Assembly (NCBI RefSeq): GCF_000385175.1
Contig: NZ_ARQJ01000033.1
Coordinates: 62,001 to 126,000 of the forward strand
Reading direction: 5' to 3'
DNA length: 64,000 bases
Source of the DNA: Salinicoccus albus DSM 19776
GTDB taxonomy: Bacteria > Bacillota > Bacilli > Staphylococcales > Salinicoccaceae
Made by a program: the position numbers and the translations under genes. The notes beneath the pieces were generated by a model that was given only the letters and a program-made list of their open reading frames with translations, was not told where the DNA came from and did not search any database. Shown here piece by piece: positions 56,534 to 64,000 of the stretch. How positions within the stretch are numbered: position 1 is the stretch's first letter; every line of letters begins with the position of its first letter.

Positions 56534-57231
56534 GCTCCGGCGAAGAGAGGACTAACTTGTTTTCCTGGCGCTCGATAGGGTCTCTGATTATTCTGCTTGT
56601 GCTGGGCACATCGTTGTTATGGGTAAGTTTCAATCTGGATCTGCCGGCACCGGCGGAAATGCGAGAGATTATTCTTAGTTATGGCTGGGCTGGCTGGTTG
56701 GTGTTTTTTGGGATTACCGCAGCGATCGCTATCACCCCTATCCCCATAGTGGTGCCTGCCTTAGTGGCCGGCTCCCTCTACGGCCTGATCGGAGGGACAC
56801 TGCTCTCCTTCTTAGGAGTGATGCTTGGCTCTTGGATCGGCTATTGGTTGGCCCGTGCTCTGGGTCAACGCTTCATCTTTCACCTCCTGGGACAACACAG
56901 TTCGATTGTACAGAATTACCTCACTAATGCTGGGTTTTGGGCTATGTGTACTGTGAGGCTGATGCCCGGTCTGCCATACTGGCCAGTAAATTATGGTGCT
57001 GGAGCCTTAGGGGTAGGGCAATATGCATTCATATCCGCCACTTTCCTGTCCTCCATCCCTGGCCAGGTCTCTCTGGTGGCTTTAGGTGCCTTTGCAGTGA
57101 ACCCGTCAGTATTCCATGTTGCGGTGTTGATTATTTCATGGGTTGCAGTGTTGACTTTGACCTGGGTCTCCTATCGCTACTGGCGTGGCACAAACCCTGA
57201 CACACAAGATGCAGAGGCAACAGAGAAATAG
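56530..57231 (+). CDS. VTT-domain (TVP38/TMEM64, DedA-like) membrane protein
   Basis: A 233-aa membrane protein with about six hydrophobic stretches. The VTT core has ITPIPIVVPALVAGSLYG, GSWIGYWLARALGQRF and RLMPGLPYWPVNYGAGALGVGQYAF. The family is linked to lipid scrambling and envelope homeostasis, with no single proven role. The base and codon use (CTG, GGC, GGG rich; Trp-rich) differs from neighbours and the protein looks more like actinobacterial members, so recent transfer is possible. It has no own ribosome-binding site beyond the coupled 55-aa ORF. Confidence 0.78.
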   Translation: MSSGEERTNLFSWRSIGSLIILLVLGTSLLWVSFNLDLPAPAEMREIILSYGWAGWLVFFGITAAIAITPIPIVVPALVAGSLYGLIGGTLLSFLGVMLGSWIGYWLARALGQRFIFHLLGQHSSIVQNYLTNAGFWAMCTVRLMPGLPYWPVNYGAGALGVGQYAFISATFLSSIPGQVSLVALGAFAVNPSVFHVAVLIISWVAVLTLTWVSYRYWRGTNPDTQDAEATEK

Positions 57232-57450
57232 ATGAAGAGATTATGAGTTTTGGGATATTCATAATCCAATTACTGACAGCATCTGGTTTTGAAAATGACT
57301 CGGCAGAAGAAAGATGAAGTAAATACTTCGATTTTCAGGTCATGCTTCAGCTGGTCGACTCTGTTAATGCATTGAGTCATTTCTTTCCAATCATTGTGTG
57401 TTGTCGTAACTAACATTGTACTACAGAGAATGATATGAAAAGCATTTTCA

Positions 57451-58386
57451 TTATCTGCTGTAGGATGACAGTATCTCCCCGAATAACTGCCAGAACGCTT
57501 CCTGGTCCACGGAATCTGCGAACTTTACGTGCGGAATTCTGCCGGTGACATTGTACAGGTCGACGGCGGTCATTCCATACGTGTATTCACCTTTTGTTTC
57601 TATCTCCACATTGACATGCTTGAAATTGAAAAGTTCGGGTTGTATCAGATACATCGTGGTGCAGGCATCATGGATCGGCCCGCCGTCGAAGCCGAATAAT
57701 TCTTCATTGGTTTTTCCGAAAAATTCCAGTAATTCAACGACGAAATGTGAAATCTTATTATCAATGGCGCTGAACCTTTCCCGCAGCCCTTTTGTTGCAA
57801 TCACTTGATGCGTCACATCGAGGCCGAACATCGTGATCGGCAGATTGCTGTCAAAGACGACTTTGGCCGCTTCGGCGTCAACATATATATTGAATTCGGC
57901 CGCCGGGGTCCAGTTACCGAACGTGCCGCCGCCCATCAATACGATCTCATCGATCTTTCCTTTAACTTCCGGTGCTTTGATGAGTGCCATGGCGATATTT
58001 GTCAGGGGACCGGTCGGTACGAGCGTGACTTTGCCGTCCGCTTGTTTTAATGTATCCACGATAAAATCCACCGCATGTTTCTCTTCCGCAGTGATTTTCG
58101 GTTCGGGCAGTTTGGGACCGTCCATGCCGGTTTCTCCATGTATCTCCGGGGCAATTTCAGCCGCCTTCACCATTGGTCTTTTCGCCCCTTGAAAAATAGG
58201 TGCATCGATATCGAGCAGTGTACTGATCTTTAACGCGTTGCACGTTGTTTTCTCTACTTCCACATTGCCGGCTGTTGTGGTGATCCCCAAAATATCCAGA
58301 TCCGACTTTTGGGAAGCCGCAATGATGATGGACACCGCATCATCATGCCCGGGATCACAATCCAATATCACTTTTCTTCGCGCCAT
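57451..58386 (-). CDS. Nucleoside hydrolase, second copy
   Basis: A 311-aa ribonucleoside hydrolase. Start MARRKVILDCDPGHDDAVSI at 58386 follows GGAGGACA, which rejects the ATG at 58410. Calcium motif DCDPGHDDA, GPLTNIAMALI, MGGGTFGNWTPAAEFNIYVDAEAA and IHDACTTMYL are intact. It resembles the RihA/RihB type and is clearly paralogous to the gene at 52672, with different DPGHDD versus DTGVDD motif. No transporter lies beside it. The 219 nt before it contain no recognised gene. Confidence 0.9.
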   Translation of the reverse strand: MARRKVILDCDPGHDDAVSIIIAASQKSDLDILGITTTAGNVEVEKTTCNALKISTLLDIDAPIFQGAKRPMVKAAEIAPEIHGETGMDGPKLPEPKITAEEKHAVDFIVDTLKQADGKVTLVPTGPLTNIAMALIKAPEVKGKIDEIVLMGGGTFGNWTPAAEFNIYVDAEAAKVVFDSNLPITMFGLDVTHQVIATKGLRERFSAIDNKISHFVVELLEFFGKTNEELFGFDGGPIHDACTTMYLIQPELFNFKHVNVEIETKGEYTYGMTAVDLYNVTGRIPHVKFADSVDQEAFWQLFGEILSSYSR

Positions 58387-58460
58387 TTTATGTCCTCCAT
58401 CCAGATTCAATTATCAACTGTGTTACTGACTGATATTATCATTTATTTTATACAAGAACA

Positions 58461-58497
58461 AAAATAGAACCCGGGACGGATACCCGGGTTCTATTTT
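58461..58497. terminator. Bidirectional-looking terminator after the Sco gene
   Basis: A perfect 15-bp stem AAAATAGAACCCGGG with complement and a 7-nt loop. The stop codon of the Sco-type gene lies at its edge. Confidence 0.9.
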
Positions 58498-59107
58498 ACT
58501 GCGGCCCTTCTTCGGCCACCGTTTCAACATCCGAGACGATGTCTTCAAGCGGGAACTCTGAATCGCCTGTGGCGATACCGGAATAATCTTTGATGACTTT
58601 CCCGTTCTGGTCGATCAGATAGAAACTGGTGCCGTGCGTCACCTGGTTGCTGCCTTCAGGCGGCGGCGCAACGATCGTTCTGAAATTATCTTCGGCAAAA
58701 CCTCTGATGAACTCATAGTCATAGCCGTTGAGCAGTTTCCATTCGGTATCTTCAGGCACGCCGTATTGAGACAAATACTCTGACATGACTTCGGGTGTAT
58801 CCGTTTGGGGATCCACTGTAAAACTCAGCACCCCGTAATCTTCAACGCCTTTATCTTCAAGTGCATTCACTGCCTGTGTCATGTTAGCGGTCATCGGCGG
58901 ACAGACAGTGGCACAATTCGTAAACATAAAATTCAACAGCCAGACTTTGCCTTCCATTTCCTCCCGCGCAAATGTATCCCCATTTTCATCGGTGACTTCA
59001 AAATCATTGACTTCATTGCCATATTGGGACATTACTTCCACATCGGAGGAACCGCAAGCTGCCAATAGCAACGATAATCCGATTACAGATAATAAAACTT
59101 TTCTCAT
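58496..59107 (-). CDS. Sco1/SenC-family copper-binding lipoprotein
   Basis: A 203-aa thioredoxin-fold lipoprotein that helps insert copper into the Cu-A site of cytochrome c oxidase. It opens with a signal peptide and lipobox (LLLAACGSS, C18). The metal site C-x3-C is in FTNCATVCPPMTANM and the third ligand His in VTHGTSFYLIDQNG. The order matches B. subtilis Sco (YpmQ). It is monocistronic; no oxidase gene is in the window. Confidence 0.9.
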   Translation of the reverse strand: MRKVLLSVIGLSLLLAACGSSDVEVMSQYGNEVNDFEVTDENGDTFAREEMEGKVWLLNFMFTNCATVCPPMTANMTQAVNALEDKGVEDYGVLSFTVDPQTDTPEVMSEYLSQYGVPEDTEWKLLNGYDYEFIRGFAEDNFRTIVAPPPEGSNQVTHGTSFYLIDQNGKVIKDYSGIATGDSEFPLEDIVSDVETVAEEGPQ

Positions 59108-59205
59108 CCTATAACCCCCGATATAATAATCTACAATTTACTATATCAGAGAAATATCTGATTTTGAGCAGTGATTTATCGATTTTTGTGAAAATAATGT
59201 GGCAC

Positions 59206-62200
59206 TTATCCCTCAAACTGTGCTGTACTCCGCTCATTGACCGCTTTTACTGTAAGAATGTTATCCAGTCTTTCTTTCAATTCATCGACATGTGAAATGA
59301 TGCCGACCATTTTGCCGCCGGTCTGCAGATCGATCAATGCACTGATGGCGGTGTCCAGCGTTTCCGGATCCAGCGTGCCAAACCCTTCATCAATCAGCAT
59401 CGTATCCAGGCTGATACCGCCGGACTCCTGCTGCAATGCTTCATTCAGTGCAAGCGCAAGCGTAAGGGAGGCCTGGAACGATTCTCCCCCGGACAATGAG
59501 GATATATGTCTGGGCTTGTTATTATAGAAATCAAAAACCTCGATATCCAGACCGGTTTTCCGGTTGCTTTTCGCTGTACTTCTCCGCAGTTCATATCTGT
59601 GGCTGGTCATCTCAAGCAGGCGTACATTGGCGATTGACAGGATCTTATCCAGATAATACGTCAATACGAAGCGTTCCAATGAGATTTTCTGGTCATTTTT
59701 GCCGGTCACCACATCGACCAGTTCGATCAGTTCAGTGAACTTGCCAAGTTCACTGTCATATTCCGCTGTAAGGCCTTCAATCTTTTCCTTCGTGCGCCTG
59801 TTGCTGTCAATATGGGCGGCGAGCGTTGCCCGTTGGCTGGTATAACTCTCAATATCCGCGTCCAGCTGGCTGAGCTGCGTCTTCTCTTCATCGACGGCCA
59901 CCGGTGCTGTTGATTCAATAGACGCTGAGAGATCCTTAATGCGTTCCTTCAGCACTTCAGTGTGTGTATGATACGCGTTGACCGTTCTTTCTGACTCATC
60001 GATATCCGTTGCCTTCAGCACATCCAGAAGGTGCGCCCGGTCCGTCAGTTCATGAGTTTTTATGAAGCGGTCGATCACCGGGGTCAGCCGGCTGAGCTGG
60101 TTCTCTGTATTACTGAGTGAATCTCTGGCCGATTCCAGATTCGCTTCGAGCCGTGATTTCTTTTCATCATGCGCTTTTTGTTCCTGCCCTTTCTGTGCCC
60201 TCTGTTTCTCATATTGATCCACGCTACACTGTCTGTTTTTGAATGTCTCCATGAAAGTGTCGAAATCATCAAAGCCTGTCTCCGCCTCGAAATCCTCGAT
60301 CAGTGCCCTGGTCCGGCCGATGCTGTTTTCCAAATTGTTCTGGTCGAGCTTGTTCTGGTTCAGCCTCGATTCGGCTTCCCGCTGCCGCGCTTCAAGCCTT
60401 GTCTTTTCCTCATAAGCCTGATGAAACGCCTCGATCTGACGGTCCGCGTTGTGAAGCTTGTTCTGGCGGTCAGCCGCATCTGAGTGCAGAGACTTCAGGT
60501 CCTGTCTTTCTGCATTATTCAGGATCCGGGCGATGACTGAAATATTTCTCTCCGTCTCCGCCTGTTTATCTGTCAGCCGCTCTTTTTCACTCTGCAGCCG
60601 TTTCAGTTCAGCCTCCTCAGCCTCAGACAGATACTCATGTGTCCCGGGCAGGACTGTGACCGGCTGCTGGCAGACCGGACAATGACTGCCGGGGGTAAGA
60701 TGGGCCGCCAGATGTTCAATATGCGCCCGGTCTTCATTCTTGTATTTACCGCCCAGTTCATTCTTCATGTTTTCAATCTGCGTATTTATGTGATTGATCT
60801 GTGCCGTGATGGATCCCGATGTTTCCGTCAGTTTCTCTTTTTCCCGCGCTTCTTCTGTGTGTTTTTCTTCTGTCTCAATTTTTTGAGTGATGCGCTCCAG
60901 TTCAGATGCCAGCCGGTATTTCTCCGCCTTCATCTCATCCGCGCGCTGTTGAGACCAGTCATTCTGCTCCAGCATTTTTTTTATCTCAGCGTGCGCTTTT
61001 TCATCTGTGTTGATTTCCTGCGCGCGCTTTTTCAGTTCGGCGCGGTCTTTCTTTAATTCATCGTACATATTTTGAAAACGGGGATCTTTGACAAACCGTT
61101 CGGTGGCATTGAGCCATTTCCGGTGTTGTTCATGAGTGTCATACGAGTCATGTAATGCATCCAGCGCCTCCTTGAGCGCCTCACCGGCTTTGTCGTTCTC
61201 AGCCAGCGCTTTTTCCAAGTCCCGGATATGTGACACCTGGAGATCTTTCTGTTCCACGGCCGTCTGTTCCGTCCGAAGCTCGTACTCCATCGTTTTGATC
61301 AATTTATATTCTTTGATCTGTGATGCCAGACGGTCGATTTTATCCTGCTGATCCTGGTGCTGCGCCAGTGCTTTTTGCGCATCGTTCAATTTCTCAACCT
61401 GCTGGTTATGCCGCTCTTTCGCCTGGATGGAGGCGTCCAGCGTCTGTCTTTCATTTTTAAGTACTGACACTTTTGCTTCCAGTTTTTCCTTGGCGTCCGT
61501 CAGAACTTCCTGAATCTGATCGATGGCATCGAGCCGTTTCTGAAAAGTCGGATACTCGTTATCCAGCAATGGCCTGAGCGACTCGTCACCGCTGGTTGTA
61601 ATCGTACTGAACAATTCTCCAATCTTATTTTCGACGATTTCAATTTCCTGCTGACGATCTTTTTTCAATTCATTCAGTTTTATCTCAAAATTGACGAACC
61701 GCTGTGTCCGGAATAAAGTCCGCAAAATTTCCTGCTTGCTCTCACTCGTCGAAGTCAGCAGCTTCTTGAATTCACCCTGCGGCAATATCAGAATCTGTCT
61801 GAACTGATCAGAGGTAAGCTGGATGATTTCCTCAACTTTTTCCTTCACCCCATTGATGCTGCTGTCCAGTAAAACGCCGTCAGCATCGTATAATACGGCT
61901 TTCGGCGGCACCTGGGATTTTCTGCCTTCTTTATAATAGGGGAGCACCCGTTCAACGGTATACTGGCTGCCCCTGATTTCAAATGTCAGTTTGACACTGC
62001 TGATGTCCGTATCAGCCGCAAACTGGCTTCTCACGGAAGATTCCTGCCTGCCGTTTGTAGAGAGTGTGCCGTACAGTGCATAGGTCAGGGCATCAAAAAT
62101 CATCGTTTTACCCGAGCCCGTCTTCCCGCTGATGAGAAACAGGCTGTGTTTAACAGAATCGAATGAAATCTGTTCAGCTTCAAATGGGCCAAAATAATTC

Positions 62201-62223
62201 ATTTCCAGTCTAATCGGTTTCAT
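59206..62223 (-). CDS. sbcC: DNA double-strand-break nuclease subunit SbcC
   Basis: A 1005-aa SMC/Rad50-like ATPase that with SbcD opens hairpins and trims DNA ends. Start MKPIRLEMNYFGPF at 62223 after AGGTGATACAG; a GTG three codons earlier overlaps that site. Walker A LISGKTGSGKTMIFDAL (near 35), long coiled coils with the zinc-hook HCPVCQQPV near 512, ABC signature SLSGGESFQASLTLALAL and Walker B TMLIDEGFGTLD are intact. The start overlaps the sbcD stop by 14 nt, so the two are co-translated. Confidence 0.96.
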   Translation of the reverse strand: MKPIRLEMNYFGPFEAEQISFDSVKHSLFLISGKTGSGKTMIFDALTYALYGTLSTNGRQESSVRSQFAADTDISSVKLTFEIRGSQYTVERVLPYYKEGRKSQVPPKAVLYDADGVLLDSSINGVKEKVEEIIQLTSDQFRQILILPQGEFKKLLTSTSESKQEILRTLFRTQRFVNFEIKLNELKKDRQQEIEIVENKIGELFSTITTSGDESLRPLLDNEYPTFQKRLDAIDQIQEVLTDAKEKLEAKVSVLKNERQTLDASIQAKERHNQQVEKLNDAQKALAQHQDQQDKIDRLASQIKEYKLIKTMEYELRTEQTAVEQKDLQVSHIRDLEKALAENDKAGEALKEALDALHDSYDTHEQHRKWLNATERFVKDPRFQNMYDELKKDRAELKKRAQEINTDEKAHAEIKKMLEQNDWSQQRADEMKAEKYRLASELERITQKIETEEKHTEEAREKEKLTETSGSITAQINHINTQIENMKNELGGKYKNEDRAHIEHLAAHLTPGSHCPVCQQPVTVLPGTHEYLSEAEEAELKRLQSEKERLTDKQAETERNISVIARILNNAERQDLKSLHSDAADRQNKLHNADRQIEAFHQAYEEKTRLEARQREAESRLNQNKLDQNNLENSIGRTRALIEDFEAETGFDDFDTFMETFKNRQCSVDQYEKQRAQKGQEQKAHDEKKSRLEANLESARDSLSNTENQLSRLTPVIDRFIKTHELTDRAHLLDVLKATDIDESERTVNAYHTHTEVLKERIKDLSASIESTAPVAVDEEKTQLSQLDADIESYTSQRATLAAHIDSNRRTKEKIEGLTAEYDSELGKFTELIELVDVVTGKNDQKISLERFVLTYYLDKILSIANVRLLEMTSHRYELRRSTAKSNRKTGLDIEVFDFYNNKPRHISSLSGGESFQASLTLALALNEALQQESGGISLDTMLIDEGFGTLDPETLDTAISALIDLQTGGKMVGIISHVDELKERLDNILTVKAVNERSTAQFEG

Positions 62224-63328
62224 CTGTATCACCTGTAAAGTATTGATGGAATATCTCTTTCTGATAATCAGTCATTTCCCCGCCGTACACCTGGCTGATG
62301 AATGACTGGAAAATCTCCCGGTCATCAGCAGCCTTGATATCGATGGCAGACTCAGACTTTTCCCGTTCGCTAAACACGGGTCTGAGTTCCAGCGTGTTCG
62401 GATAGAGCAGCTTTAACCTTGCCATCGGATCTGAAATGGACTGCATGTCTGTCAATTCAAACTTGAAGTATGCCGTACTGTCTTCGAAACCGACCCGCTC
62501 GTTGATGACATCATCAAAACTGCCGTGATACTGCACCAGGTCGTGCCTCTGTTTTAAAGGGATGAACCGGCATGCTGCGCCGGCATCGGTTTGAATGACC
62601 CGGAACCCTTTGGGCTGGCTGACTTCGGAAAAGGAATATTTAAGCAATGAGCCGCTGTAGAAAATCGACTCACGGGTGATCGCGAACGGATGGTGCAGAT
62701 GCCCGAGCAGCACAAGATCGAACCGTTCAAAGAGTGATGCACTGACCTCTTCAGACAGTCCGATGGACAGCGGGCGCTCCGATTCGCTCGCTTTGCCCTC
62801 GGCCATGAACATGTGCCCGATAAACACGTTATATGCCTCCGGATCCATGACATCGTATATCTCGGCTGTGACCCTTTCATATACATTGTGGTGGGTCACA
62901 ATCGTGTCATCTTCAAAATAAACTTTCGCTTCCAGCACATCCAGGTACGGCACCATATAAAAATGCGTATTGCCGATCACCACCGGCTCCAGTATGTTTT
63001 CAATCTGTGTCCGCATATGATACCGGCTCTTCTCGAACCAGTAACTGCCATATTCCAGCCGGGGCTTGCTGTCATGATTGCCGCTGATGGCCAGCACCGG
63101 TACACCAAGCTCTATATTAATCTTGTACAGATAGTCGTTCACCAGTTTAAGGGCCGCCTGCGGCGGATTGCTGCGGTCAAAAATATCCCCTGCAATGACA
63201 CAGACATCAATCTGTGTCTCACGTATATAATCAACAATCTGGTCCAGCACGTGCTTCTGGTCTTCGATCAGGTCCATGCCATTCAGCCGTCTGCCAATAT
63301 GCCAGTCCCCTGTATGTAAAATTTTCAA
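62210..63328 (-). CDS. sbcD: DNA repair exonuclease subunit SbcD
   Basis: A 372-aa Mre11-like nuclease. I choose TTG 63328 (product MKILHTGDWHIGRRLNG) because GAGGTG lies 6 nt upstream and MKILHTGDWHIG is the family N-terminus; the GTG at 63337 lies inside that site. Metal blocks HTGDWHIGR, VIAGDIFDRSNPP, ISGNHDSKPRLE, FIGHMFMAEG and LLGHLHHPF are intact. It precedes sbcC in one operon. Confidence 0.95.
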   Translation of the reverse strand: MKILHTGDWHIGRRLNGMDLIEDQKHVLDQIVDYIRETQIDVCVIAGDIFDRSNPPQAALKLVNDYLYKINIELGVPVLAISGNHDSKPRLEYGSYWFEKSRYHMRTQIENILEPVVIGNTHFYMVPYLDVLEAKVYFEDDTIVTHHNVYERVTAEIYDVMDPEAYNVFIGHMFMAEGKASESERPLSIGLSEEVSASLFERFDLVLLGHLHHPFAITRESIFYSGSLLKYSFSEVSQPKGFRVIQTDAGAACRFIPLKQRHDLVQYHGSFDDVINERVGFEDSTAYFKFELTDMQSISDPMARLKLLYPNTLELRPVFSEREKSESAIDIKAADDREIFQSFISQVYGGEMTDYQKEIFHQYFTGDTDETD

Positions 63329-63508
63329 TATCAACACCTCGCATTCTTCATTATACTAGAAAATCCTCACCCGGTTAAATTTGAGTGACGGTCGAAATAA
63401 TCAGGATGCATTTTTTAAGAAGTAAATGACTGGATGTATATTAATTGGTAGAATGAAACTAAGGATATTTTTAAACGAAGCAGCCGTCATTGAAAGGATG
63501 ATTGAACA

Positions 63509-63646
63509 GTGAAACGGTTATTATATAAAATTTTGAAGTATTCAAACGATGCTAAAGCGGTAAAGAATAACAGAATCGGCCAGCGGGCCGGGCGCAGGAT
63601 ATTCGGAAAGATCTCAGGTAAAATCGCCCGCTCCATTTTCAAATAA
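63509..63646 (+). CDS. 45-aa basic small protein
   Basis: GTG 63509 with a looser GAAAGGATG ribosome-binding site about 10 nt upstream. The product opens MKRLLYKILKYSNDAKAVK and continues GQRAGRRIFGKISGKIARSIF; it is very basic with no acidic cluster. A small basic protein of this look is, as I recall, present in other staphylococci, which supports it being real, though I cannot verify. It lies divergent from sbcD. Function unknown; nucleic-acid binding is possible. Confidence 0.6.
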   Translation: MKRLLYKILKYSNDAKAVKNNRIGQRAGRRIFGKISGKIARSIFK

Positions 63647-63726
63647 CGCTCCCTTTATATGTATTTGTTTGTTATTGAAATGCGCGATGTTTAAAAAAGG
63701 CGCGGGGGCGGTGGTGAATAATATAT

Positions 63727-63754
63727 ACCCGTGGGCAATGTCTGGTCCACGGGT
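63727..63754 (+). terminator. Hairpin after the 45-aa gene
   Basis: Stem ACCCGTGG / CCACGGGT with a 12-nt loop, followed by GTTTGTAT; terminator-like but with a poor T-tract. Confidence 0.45.
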
Positions 63755-63823
63755 GTTTGTATAACAAGGTGTATAAAGTCCTGCCAATTGAAGTACATGT
63801 TTGTTTAACGCTATAAATTTTTA

Positions 63824-64000
63824 TTACTTAACACGCAGTTTCTGACCGATAAATATCTTATCCGCAGATGACAAGTGATTCCATTTGACGATCTGGGATT
63901 GGGAAGATCCATAGTTGGATGAAAGCGCACTGACAGTATCTCCGGGTCTGACAGTGTGGTACTGCTTTTTAGGTGCGGGGGCTGTGCTTTTGTTGACATA
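63824..64000 (-). CDS. LysM-domain protein (C-terminal end, partial)
   Basis: The gene runs off the right edge; 58 codons and the stop at 63824 are visible. The frame reads YHTVRPGDTVSALSSNYG and IVKWNHLSSADKIFIGQKL, then RVK and stop, one complete LysM peptidoglycan-binding module at the C-terminus, preceded by a KSTAPAPKKQ linker. It is a secreted cell-wall protein or hydrolase whose catalytic part, if any, lies outside the window. Confidence 0.85.
   Translation of the reverse strand, partial: YVNKSTAPAPKKQYHTVRPGDTVSALSSNYGSSQSQIVKWNHLSSADKIFIGQKLRVK

Noticed and set aside
57270-57416. 48-codon minus-strand ORF beginning MLVTTTHNDWKEM
   Set aside because: No ribosome-binding site and no recognised relatives; could be a gene fragment, but support is too thin.
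63811-63999. 62-codon minus-strand ORF at the right edge
   Set aside because: It is out of frame with the LysM-domain reading, which ends at 63824 and has clear family motifs.

Overview
The window looks like the chromosome of a low-to-mid GC member of the Firmicutes in the family Staphylococcaceae, most like the halotolerant genera Salinicoccus, Jeotgalicoccus or Nosocomiicoccus. The family call rests on gene order: secDF-recJ-apt-relA-dtd-lytH-hisS-aspS and comC-radC / mreCD-rplU-prp-rpmA-obg-ruvAB-queA-tgt-yajC are the staphylococcal arrangements, and L27 carries the Prp-cleaved N-terminal extension. The genus guess is weak. No rRNA, tRNA or CRISPR array was seen.

Layout. 1-6.5 kb: a cut aminoglycoside-acetyltransferase-like gene, an OpuC-type osmolyte ABC transporter with fused permease and binding protein, a GltS-like glutamate symporter, a PNPOx-like flavoprotein and two small membrane proteins. 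6.6-11.4 kb: a CzrA/CzcD zinc-efflux pair with a candidate operator, a lipoprotein, a threonine aldolase and a phosphoesterase. 11.5-31.4 kb, all on the minus strand: the conserved translation, stringent-response, secretion, recombination and cell-shape block, with a T-box upstream of hisS-aspS and a probable L21 leader upstream of rplU. 31.5-34.5 kb: an insertion between radC and mreC, holding an aminotransferase and an aldo/keto reductase; two related small-RNA-like units flank the aminotransferase. 35-36.7 kb: comC-radC and a small gene. 37-37.4 kb: the wreck of an IS30-family transposase.

37.5-58.4 kb is accessory and metabolic. It holds a GntR-regulated pair of polyol/aldonate dehydrogenase and GntP permease with a perfect 21-bp operator-like palindrome and a cre; a MocR/GabR regulator divergent from gabT-gabD followed by an agmatinase-superfamily enzyme and two sodium symporters, read here as a 4-guanidinobutyrate-to-succinate route; murQ-murP for MurNAc recycling with a cre; two nucleoside hydrolases; a broken S-adenosylhomocysteinase gene; a truncated nucleoside deoxyribosyltransferase start fused by overlap to sprT; and a translationally coupled 55-aa ORF plus VTT/DedA-like membrane protein that looks foreign. 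58.5-64 kb: a Sco-type copper lipoprotein, sbcD-sbcC, a 45-aa basic small protein and the end of a LysM protein.

The strongest candidate for something undescribed is the pair of small-RNA-like units at about 31514-31663 and 33041-33217 (minus strand). They share promoter architecture, an invariant core, two stems with compensatory base changes, and a terminator. One of them holds a 21-codon ORF whose ribosome-binding site is buried in a stem.
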